From contig JAIYDP010000205.1 of assembly GCA_027487435.1 (NCBI GenBank), forward strand, positions 1 to 33,822: a DNA stretch of 33,822 nucleotides, given 5' to 3'. A program made the translations under genes and the position numbers. The stretch is from Verrucomicrobiaceae bacterium. GTDB taxonomy: Bacteria > Verrucomicrobiota > Verrucomicrobiia > Verrucomicrobiales > Akkermansiaceae. The notes under the pieces were generated by a model that saw only the letters and a program-made list of their open reading frames with translations, was not told the DNA's origin and did no database searches. Shown piece by piece: positions 24,618 to 33,007 of the stretch (positions within the stretch are counted from its first letter, which is position 1; every line of letters starts with the position of its first letter).

Positions 24618-26184
24618 ATGAAACTTAAGCGGTTTCTTCTTCGTTATTATCCTCCAGGTGAGCATGTATTCTTCTGGTGGTTGACGTGCGCAAGGGATTA
24701 CGCTTGAGTATGAGGAACATGATGAGCTCAAGCAGAAGACCATAGATTTGTTGAACTTAAGCAACGAGTAAGTAGTGACGTTGTGCTCTAACGATGTAGT
24801 ACCGATCTTGAAGTGCTCCTGAACCAGATTATTCGGTCAGAGCCTCTTGTTACAGAGTCCAAGAGGCCTCAGCTTCGCAAACTTCTGATGAGTACTCAAA
24901 GGTTTCTGATGAATATCTGACTTCGTGGAGAACTCCTGGAGAAACAAGAATCTAGTGACAATCAACAATTTTACCTATTCAAAATCCTCCGAGCTCACAT
25001 TCTACCATTAACTAATTGTGCTTTCAATAAATCTGGTGACAGGTTGAGGGTGGATATTGGGGTTCTGAGCGCTCAGATTTATCACTGGAAGCTATGATCG
25101 CACATGCAAAGTCTGGAACACGAACACAGGGGAAGAACTTTTAACCCTAGAGGGACACAAAAATGTTGTTTATGCCATCGCTTTCAATAATCCGTTTGGG
25201 TTTGCGCCCGTCTGAAGTGCTGCTTACTTCTTAAGGGACAAGATCATTACTGGCTCGTTTGACAAGACTTGTAAAGTCTGGAATGCTGCCACTGGGGAAC
25301 TGATTCATACTCTGCGAGGGCATGCTACTGAGATTGTCTGCTTGTCATTCAATCCCCAGAGCACCGTCATTGCGACGGGGTCGATGGACAACACTGCAAA
25401 ACTTTGGGATGTTGAGAGCGGCGTGGAGCTCGCTACTCTTCTCGTTTCCGTTGATTTTCACTGACTCATCCAACAGGGCCATACTGCTGAGATTGTCAGT
25501 CTATGCTTCAATCAGACGGGGGACAAGTTGATCACTGGTTCTTTTGATCATACAACCAAGCTTTGGGATGTTCGAAGCGGTCGGTGTATCCATACCTTCT
25601 CTGGGCATCGCGGTGAAATCTCGAGTTGTCAATTCGATTGGTCTGGTGAGCGATGCATCACTGGCTCCATCGACCGCACCTGCAAAATTTGGAATGTTAA
25701 GACTGGGCAGTGCATCAACACCCTCCGGTATTTGGGTACACTCTGATCCAACTGATGTCGAAGGGGTCACAATGACGAGATTCTTGATGTTGCTTTCAAC
25801 ATCACTGGTTCCAAACTTGTCACTGCGTCAGCAGACGGAACAGCAAGAGTGTACAATTCCATGACCGGAGCGTGCCTCTCCATTCTTGTCGGCCACGAGG
25901 GGGAAATTTCCAAAGTCTACCTCACGCGATGTGTTACATCTAAACTAGCAGGTGTCGTTCAACCCACAGGGCACAAAAGTTCTAACTGCATCGAGCGACA
26001 AGACGAGTAAGATATGGTCTGTCGAGACTGGCGAATGCTTGCAAACGCTGGAGGGTCACATTGATGAAATTTTCTCCTGTGCTTTCAACTACGAAGGTGA
26101 TACGATTATCACGGGTGAGATTTCTCACATTGGAATAATTGGACAGGGTCAAAAGATAATACTTGTCGCATTTGGAAGTGTTGA
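24618..26184 (+). CDS. DAW1: DAW1 / ODA16, outer dynein arm transport adaptor
   Basis: WD-repeat adaptor that links preassembled outer dynein arms to the IFT train (through IFT46 in Chlamydomonas) for import into the cilium. Ten exons give 416 residues; human DAW1 is 415. It starts [14 protein letters not shown], nearly the same as human, then [17 protein letters not shown] and [16 protein letters not shown]. Eight WD40 repeats follow, with [77 protein letters not shown] and the terminal [11 protein letters not shown]. Introns: 24658-24694, 24768-24799, 24892-24930, 25043-25076, 25200-25235, 25444-25476, 25728-25763, 25915-25951, 26115-26146. Coding length is an exact multiple of three. Confidence 0.97.
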
Positions 26185-26251
26185 ACGTATGGGCCGATCA
26201 TGAATTGTACTTTGTTGGGTGTGTATCTTGATTGAGTTGTAACAATCTGTT

Positions 26252-27186
26252 TCAAGGCCGTGGCTTTCGAAACGTTTTCATGACGAGCACCATCACTGAT
26301 AGCGTGAGATGACAAAATGTCAACGAACCGAAGAACACAAGCAGCATCACCGCAAAGAGAAGCAGAAGCGTCCAAACGTTGGACCCACTCCGCCGCGAGG
26401 CTTCAGAAACTTCTGATCGTGTCAGAGGGTGGATCGCTGTTAAAACGTTCTGTTGCGCTACGAATTTGTTCCTGCAGACCAGACACAGTCGACGACATTG
26501 TCGAAAGCAGATGATTATCCTTTCTTGCATGATCGCGAATTATGACAAAATTCTCCTTCAATCGGCGGCTGTTCTGTTAATATGGCTACGTCGTGATTAC
26601 GTCGAAAGAAGGACGCTCTCAGCCGCTTGCTCATGGATTCTTTGGTGTTCTTCCACAGAGAGCCTGCCTGATGAGAACTTATAAATGGAATCAACAATTT
26701 GCTCGAGGAGGAATGGGCCCTGCAAGATTAGGTTATTCCGTTCGTGACAACTCTCTCCGCTTTTTCAGCAACCCCAAAGTGTCGTCGATACTACTTGAGG
26801 TGGATGAGGTTGCATGATGAATTTTCTCCGCATCACCAACACCTAATTCTCTTTGTCGTTAAATCGGGAAACTCAGAACTTGCTGGAGAAAGTGCGCCTC
26901 ATCTAGTAGCTGTACGGGAGGGCTCGTGTCAATACCGTAGCTATCCCTCAATCGGACTACCTCCATGTCTAGCTCCTTGAGCCTTTCGCTGCAACATTAC
27001 GTGGCCGCGATCGAATAAACGTGTCAAACCCTGACTTGCGAAGATCAGTCAGCTCTTCCTGAGCTTTCTTGTAAATCTTCAAAAGTAAGGAGACACGGAA
27101 AGAATTGGTACTGCTCGATGACGATAGGGAGCAAGATTCTGCTGGAGAAGTGATATCAAGAGACGCACTGCACGATCCTTGCTCAT
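26252..27186 (-). CDS. USE1: USE1-like ER SNARE (Qc)
   Basis: SNARE of the ER that works with Sec20 and syntaxin-18/Ufe1 in Golgi-to-ER retrograde transport. Nine exons give 223 residues. The C-terminal half is diagnostic: EEHQRIHEQAAESVLLSTRR, LKENFVIIRDHARKDNHLL, then a heptad-repeat SNARE helix and a single tail anchor (WTLLLLFAVMLLVFF, continuing VMVLVM) followed by a basic tail. The N-terminal half is helical and divergent, as usual for USE1. Introns: 27077-27111, 26969-27000, 26851-26883 (GC-AG, donor GCAAGT), 26720-26751, 26664-26695, 26569-26600, 26413-26446, 26296-26328. The second last exons are tiny (24 and 63 nt among them), but all phases agree. Sec20 or another light-chain SNARE is a less likely alternative. 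Confidence 0.85.
26851..26883 (-). other. USE1: GC-AG intron in USE1 (33 nt)
   Basis: Donor GCAAGT, the usual consensus for GC donors, and acceptor AAAG. It joins DEAHFLQ to ELGVGDAEK in phase. The overlapping GT at 26879 does not restore the frame. Confidence 0.7.
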
Positions 27187-27199
27187 CTCAATAGTTTAA
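27187..27199. promoter_or_regulatory. 13-bp bidirectional start-codon gap
   Basis: All of the DNA between the USE1 start codon (minus) and the start codon of the membrane protein gene (plus). It is AT-rich. Too short for two core promoters with leaders; promoter elements must lie inside coding exons, or one of the two starts is wrong. Confidence 0.45.
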
Positions 27200-27910
27200 A
27201 TGATACTCGTTAAATTGATGGGGACTTATCTCCTTCGATTTGTGTTGCTCTGTCTGGCCGTGCTGTCGTCCATTTATTGTCATCGCGCTCAAGAGATCCT
27301 CAGCTTCAATGAGTCAAAGCAATGGTTCTCCCGACTGCTTGTTTTTCTCTCGTCGGCTCTCTTGACAACGTCGACAATAAGTTTCCTTTCGAGTTTCGGC
27401 GCCAAGAACATACTTCTTTGCGTAAGATATCGGGGATTCCTTTATTTGATCTACTCTCCTTTCCGTCCTCTCTCCTTGCTTATCAATGTAGTCGACGCTT
27501 TTACAAACAGCTCTCGTTGCAGGACAATTCGTGCTGGACGCAATTTATCTCTTTGACCGCCATGCTGTTGTCACCTTCTTGTGGAATGGCCCCACCTCCC
27601 CTTCCACTGAAGCCTTGGGCAGCTTTAGACAGGCGCTCGATGGAGTTATAACGCTCTCCATCGCTTCATGCTGCCTTGGAGTCCGCGCCTGTCTTTTGTC
27701 GATTGATACTTCAGGGTATTTGCATTGTAGCTGCCATCTCAGTTGTTCGGCGAATTAACACCGACGAGACGCTCCTTTCCATGATTGGAGGCAAGAGCGC
27801 AAAACGTGGGAGTTTCATGCTTTCGGACGAAGATTTTCAGGTTTGAGTTCACCCATTTTGTTGACTGGATGAAGGATGACGACGACACTGAACTTGTCAC
27901 CTTTCAGTGA
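27200..27910 (+). CDS. Uncharacterised membrane protein with acidic tail
   Basis: Best model: five exons, 189 residues, with introns 27341-27381 (41 nt), 27491-27522, 27681-27714 and 27841-27874. An N-terminal hydrophobic segment (LLRFVLLCLAVLSSIYC) could be a signal anchor. Further hydrophobic stretches follow around FDLLSFPSSLLAY, FVLDAIYLF and GVITLSIASCCLGGICIVAA. After that come a basic patch (VVRRIN) and an acidic C-terminal tail (DDDDTELVTFQ). The last two introns are convincing; the first is longer than any other in the window, so the middle of the protein is uncertain. I do not recognise the family. It shares a 13-bp start gap with USE1 and ends 55 bp from the UBAC2 stop. Confidence 0.5.
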
Positions 27911-27965
27911 TTGATTATAAACACGACAACGACATGATTGTACATATTCCAGTGAGTGTTTTGTA

Positions 27966-29078
27966 CTATTGTAACAACAAATTTGCTGCAGCGTCCACGT
28001 CATTGTTAGTCTGTGCAAGAGCACCCATCGCTGCACTTCGCTCAAATCCCATATCGACCAACGACTGAATCGCCTGCTCACTCGGCGCAGCTCTTTGCAT
28101 TCGCGAAAGGAGGCCTTCATCGCTGTGCTCCATTTCCCTTGCCCTTGCAATGGGTGCCATATACGCCTGCTGCTGTGCAAACGCTTGCATTTGGGCAGCC
28201 TTCAGATGTAAGACTTGAAAAGGATCATTTACGATAAATTGCTGTTCCTCCAGCTCCTGGCGATGTCTCGCTGCCTAGATGTGTGAGTGCAATGGTGCCG
28301 GTCGTACAGCGCGTTCAGATCGGGACGGTGGGGGTCGAGAACGGGACACCAGTATGGGAGAGAACACGGAAGAAAAGGCATTTGAAATGGATTGGTGAAT
28401 TCGAAAGCGCTTGAGAAACCCGATGTCGTATCGATACATCAACCCTGCAGCAGCACCACAAAGAGCGGACAAAATAGAATTCGGGGTGTTAGAAAAGAAC
28501 AACTGCGCCGACAGGATGTAGGTGAAAACCTTTTCATTCGTTGAAATTCCAAATATTTCAAATGGATGGATCGACGGGACGTCCAGAAAAAACTGTACAA
28601 GGAGCGCATATATGATTCCATAGCTGGAAGTCAAAACAGTGAAAAAGATGCTCATACGGGCCGGATCTTATGTCGTAGAAACCACGAAGAACCAGGAGTG
28701 ATTGCAATATTGTCGTTGCTGCAAGAGCCACGAGGCAAAAAGACTAAATTGTGAGCAGGTCAGCGATGAGAACAAACAGCAAATTTTCTTGATCCCATCT
28801 GCCTCTCAAATAGACGGAAGCTGTACAAAAGTAGTCCACCTGCAACTAGTTCCCCAGTTGACCGAAAGATGAGAGGATGAGATAGAAACCTCCATGGCTG
28901 CGCTCTCTTTATTATCTCATTAATCGGCAGCAATTTGACGGCATCCCTTGCATTGAATATCGTTGCAATTAAGCTAGCAGAGGCTGAGAGTATGACAACA
29001 CCCTTCGAGACTGGGGCATTCTCTTCAAAGGGTTAGATAATCCGCTGAAAAATTACCGAATCCAGCTATTGTCGACAT
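27966..29078 (-). CDS. UBAC2: UBAC2-like ER rhomboid pseudoprotease with UBA domain
   Basis: ER membrane protein that helps in ER-associated degradation and tethers UBXD8 in animals. Six exons give 314 residues (human 344). The N-terminal part has about five hydrophobic segments with rhomboid-like landmarks: FRLFERQMGSRKFASF, RSGPYGIIYALLVQFFLDVP, GISTNEKVFTYILSAQLFF and a Gly/Ala segment before RYDIGFLKRF. No Ser-His catalytic pair is apparent where active rhomboids have one, matching the family. A linker rich in Gln and Arg leads to a C-terminal UBA domain (IQSLVDMGFERSAAMGALAQ, ending NNDVDAAANLLLQ). Introns: 29023-29056, 28744-28777, 28624-28657, 28275-28307, 28200-28232. ATG at 29078, start MSTIAGFENAP. 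Confidence 0.92.
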
Positions 29079-29275
29079 CAAACTATTAAATGGCATTGTT
29101 GTTAGAGCAACGTTGGGAGTATTCGTAACTTTAGTCACTATCATTTCGGCAAACTAGCATTATTAAGTTATGCTCATTGGATAGTTCCTCTTACACCTTG
29201 CAATGGAGCAGTCTTGCTCAATTTTTCGCTTGATAATCTTTTACATCAACAGTCTTCTTCAAGGGAGTGTGGGAA

Positions 29276-30497
29276 ATGGCAAGTATCCTTGGGCCTTTGT
29301 TCAAATCCAAACAAAAGACCCCGGCAGACCTCGTTCGATCGAGCTTAGAAGCGCTTGAGACTCTTCAGAGGAAGAAGGATCAAAAGTCTTTGGAGAAGGT
29401 GAAACCGATGACCATGGAATTTACGTTTTGCAGGCAACTGAAGAAATAAATAAGAGTCTGGCTGCCATGAAGGCAATACTCTATGGAGAGGCTGACCATG
29501 AGCCTGACTTAGACACAATCAGGTCGCTCGGCGAAGAAATTGAAACTGCCAAGCTGGGGTGCGCAATGGTGCAATCCATTGAACTGCTTGAGTTCGAAGC
29601 ACGAAAAGATGTTGTACAAATCTTCAGCAATCTGTTACGCCGTCAAGTTGGTGTTACTACTAACATTTTGCGGGAGAGACCAGAGCTGCTGGACAGACTT
29701 GTCGAAGGGTCTACTCGTCGATGCTTCCTCTGAAACTTAATAGGTACAATAATGCCAGCATTGCTCTGAACTGCGGTGCCATTCTGCGAGAGTGTATTCG
29801 TCAGGAGCAGCTCGCAGTTGCATTGTTGCAAGAGTCAACTCTCAACAAGCTTTATCTGCATGTCCAGAGCGACCAATTCGACGTCGCTTCTGACGCGTTT
29901 GCGACATTACGAGTTCATGGTCGCCCCAACCTCTCACAACGAAGGAGCTCTTGACAAAGCATCGCAGTATTGCTTCCGAATTCATTGCGACGTCGTTTGC
30001 GACAGTTTTTCCGTTAGAGTTTATCTCACGCAGCAGTTCTTCCGCGACTACAGTCAGCTTCTTGTTTCTAGAAACTATGTTGCCAAGCGGCAATCTCTGA
30101 AGGTCGTTCGTTTACATTTCTTTATTCACATTCTTTAGTTGCTTGGAGATATCCTTTTGGACCGAGCAAATTTTAACATTATGACGCAGTACATTGGAGA
30201 TGCAGAGAACTTGAAGCTCATGATGAATTTGCTCAAGGACAAGAGCAGGAGCATCCAGTTCGAAGCATTTCACGTGTTCAAGGTTTTTGTGTGCAATCCA
30301 AACAAGACCGCTAAGGTTCGGGAAATTTTGTTTAAGAACAAAGACAAGATCATTTCCTTTCTGTCTGGATTTCAGAATGACAAAGGTACTCGAAAGGATG
30401 GGCTGCACTCATTTTGAAAGAGGATGAACAATTCACCGAAGAGAAACAGCGTGTCATTCAAGAGATATCGAAGCTCACAGACCCTCAGCAGGGCTGA
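29276..30497 (+). CDS. CAB39: Mo25 / CAB39 scaffold protein
   Basis: Armadillo-like helical scaffold that activates STE20-family kinases through STRAD, as in the LKB1-STRAD-MO25 complex; in unicellular eukaryotes it works in cell-shape and division signalling. Seven exons give 338 residues (human 341). Landmarks: [102 protein letters not shown] and the C terminus [16 protein letters not shown]. Introns: 29399-29433, 29709-29743, 29913-29944, 30005-30036, 30103-30138, 30386-30420. ATG at 29276 matches the family start MASILGPLF. Opens 197 bp from the UBAC2 start on the other strand. Confidence 0.97.
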
Positions 30498-31035
30498 GCT
30501 TTCATGTGTGTATTTTTCTGCAGATTTGAGTCTTAGTGTAAGTTGTGGCAAAAATGCAGATGGGTGGAGTGTAAGCCCCATTCTGTTACACGTTGAAACG
30601 TGCGTTTGGAGAACTGTGCTGGGACAAGCCGGCACGAGTCACCCGTCAGCTCGGCTTGCGCCATCTTCGCCTTGGGAAAACCTGCGCCGCGCGTCATTAC
30701 GACCGCAACTTTCTTGCCACTGTCCGGGGACTTTCACCCAGAGTGATTAAGAGAGAAATCTCATCTCGTATGTGTGCTCCGAAGCCAAACCATCCACCAT
30801 CTGCAACACCCGAGGGAACGCGCAAGGATATGAACAAACTAAATGAACAAGACTATCTGCGTTGTGGGCTCCAGTTCCATCTACGAGAGAGGCCATCAAT
30901 TTCTCATCGAGTAGACAATAAAGAAGAAGCCGATGCTCTTCCAAACAGGAATCGGCTTGCTCGCACATTCTGGACGCTAAAACAAGGTTCGGAAACTCTT
31001 CCTGTGTAAAAGTGAGTTTGCTCGTTAGGGACAGG
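30498..31035. other. 538 bp without a confident gene
   Basis: Lies between Mo25 and the RCC1-repeat gene, both on the plus strand. Two long overlapping open frames exist: plus, about 30572-31009 (basic, RVTRQLGLRHLRLGK), and minus, about 30972-30747 (LLLYCLLDEKLMASLVDG). Neither resembles a family I know. The plus frame could join the downstream region through a 31-nt GT-AG intron at 31003-31033, but that puts the RCC1 exon in the wrong frame. The minus frame would restore the alternating strand pattern. I cannot choose between them. Confidence 0.4.
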
Positions 31036-32776
31036 ATGGGAAACAAAGAGTCGCACCTTCGTTTCCGAACTCCCTGCCCTTCTCACTTTGCAGCAACTTC
31101 AGGATGCATTTCTTGGGGGAATGGAGAGAAGGGAGAGCTAGGACGCGGCAAGTTCAAGTCTTCCAAAGACCCAAGGCCGATCGTTTGTCTCTCAGACGTG
31201 GTTGCGGTCCACTGTGGAAAGGGGCATGTCATGGCTGTCACGAGTGATACAGCCGCTTGGCTCATTTTACTAATTCCTCGAGGCCGTGGCGAAATATTTG
31301 CCTGGGGAGATGATAGTAATGGGCAGCTTGGGGTTGGAGAGCTGAAGCCAGTTGCTACACCGACACTGTTGAGACTACCTGCAGCTGTCAAGCTCCTTTC
31401 ATTGGGCGATGGTTATTCCGCGGCTATCACAAGTCTCCCTCATCAGATTTTTCGTTCTAACGTGGGACAGCTAACGGAGATCTTTTCACATGGGGATGCG
31501 GTAAATATGGTCGACTGGGACATGGCTCTGAATTGGACAAGCCAGCCCCAACTCGCGTTGAGGAACTTCACGGTCGATCGTGCATTTCTGTGTCATGTGG
31601 AAATGACCACATTCTTGTAGTGACCGACAGTCGTGAGGTTTACGCATGGGGTTCATCCCAACATGGAGCCCTTGGTCTCGGTTCACTTGACTTCTCGAAG
31701 AAGCGGGGGTTGTCACAGACCACACCTGCTGTCATCCCCTCACTCATTGTGATCCTCTCGCTGGCATCACAACTCACGTCTCAGGGTAAAAATGTGATTG
31801 AAGTAGCTGCTGGAGGTGGACACAGCATCGCTCTGTGTGCGAATGGCCAAGTTTTCTCTTGGGGTCTTGCAGAAAATGGACAAACGGGCCATGGCGACCA
31901 CACTGTCCGACACAACCCGACCCTGACGCAGTTGGAGAATGTTGTCCAAGTAGCTGCAGGAAGGTCACATAGTGCCGCGCTTGATGACAAGGGCAATCTT
32001 TTCATGTTCGGGAATGGGCGGAATGGCCAGCTGGGGCTCGGTATTTCAGAACCTGAGGCACTCAAGCCTACCAAAATGACCTCTGTCCCACAGCACTTTG
32101 TTCGCGTCTCTTGCGGGTCCAATTCCACTTTGGCAATCACCGGCCAAGGTCGTCTTTTGTTCATGTGCGCTGGCATCAGTGCAACATCAGCAAAGATTCC
32201 ATTGCCCTGGTTTGCAGATATTCCGCCTGGAGCCACTGTGCAGGATGCAGCTGTTGGAGATGGAAACTTCGGTTCGTTGTTGTCTGGAGGATTATAACTC
32301 TCGTAGTTGTCTTGATGGGTCCTCCGCCGAAACCACGTCCTGCACCTTCGATGCAAGTGCAGCCTCCTCCAGTGCAGGTGCCAAAGGCAAAATCTCTTGC
32401 TGCGGCCGAAACCTCAGCTGCAGAAACTATGCCCATTCCAGTTAAACCAATCCAAAGTGACAAAGATCTAGAAACGAAAGTTGCAGAGTTGGCGCCTGCG
32501 CCTGCTGAGAGTTACGAAGGCCCTTCGAAGCAAAACGATCAAGGCACGTCATCTGGAGAACAGCCAGAACTACAACAGGATTCCTTGAGCTCTCGACTGC
32601 AAGAGGAGACTGACACTGACAAGAGGACTACAGTGGACAAAGAAGAGCTTGGGGGAGCTTCCGCCGCAGGTCGTTCAGGAGCTGCCGAGACCTCAGCAGA
32701 AGACGGGAGCCTTGAAGAGAGTGGAGTCCAGGCACACCCACCTCCGCAAGGAGAAGAAGATGATGACCTATTGTAA
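31036..32776 (+). CDS. RCC1-repeat protein with disordered acidic tail
   Basis: Six exons give 519 residues. At least six RCC1 blades make up about residues 10-350: ISWGNGEKGELGRGKF, IFAWGDDSNGQLGVGE, LFTWGCGKYGRLGHGSE, VYAWGSSQHGALGLGS, VFSWGLAENGQTGHGD, LFMFGNGRNGQLGLGI. RCC1 propellers act as nucleotide-exchange factors or binding platforms; there is no second domain to tell which. The last 160 residues are Pro-rich (GPPPKPRPAPSMQVQPPPVQ), then Glu/Ser-rich, ending EEDDDLL. Introns: 31061-31093, 31244-31282, 31433-31470, 31749-31784, 32272-32306. ATG at 31036 starts MGNKESHL, which could be N-myristoylated; this is inference. The stretch LLFMCAGISATSAK may hide another small intron. Confidence 0.9.
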
Positions 32777-32826
32777 GGGATAGGAATCAAAATACAGTTG
32801 AACTCAACTCATTACATTTCGTTTAC

Positions 32827-32973
32827 TTACAATGCTAGCATATTGCCGTGCTTACGAAAAAACCACACTGCACCGGCAAACAGGGCGAAATCTAACAGAA
32901 CGCGAAGATTCGCTCTCCTTGCTGACGGCTCCTTCACCTCAGCATCAATGAAAAGTTTCCAGGCACCTGTCAT
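32827..32973 (-). CDS. Possible 48-residue tail-anchored protein
   Basis: ATG at 32973 gives a 48-residue frame: MTGAWKLFIDAEVKEP, a basic stretch (SARRANLR), then one hydrophobic helix (VLLDFALFAGAVWFF) and a short basic end (RKHGNMLAL). The shape recalls small mitochondrial outer-membrane proteins such as TOM subunits, but I see no family motif. Its position fits the local pattern: 50 bp from the RCC1 stop and 34 bp from the next divergent start. The frame stays open upstream to 33183, opposite the first exons of the plus-strand gene. Confidence 0.45.
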   Translation of the reverse strand: MTGAWKLFIDAEVKEPSARRANLRVLLDFALFAGAVWFFRKHGNMLAL

Positions 32974-33007
32974 GGCGATGTGGTATCTCGCTGTTAACGA
33001 GGTGTGA
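32974..33007. promoter_or_regulatory. 34-bp bidirectional start-codon gap
   Basis: DNA between the start codons of the small tail-anchored ORF and the last gene. It resembles the 13- and 18-bp gaps elsewhere. Depends on both gene calls being right. Confidence 0.35.
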
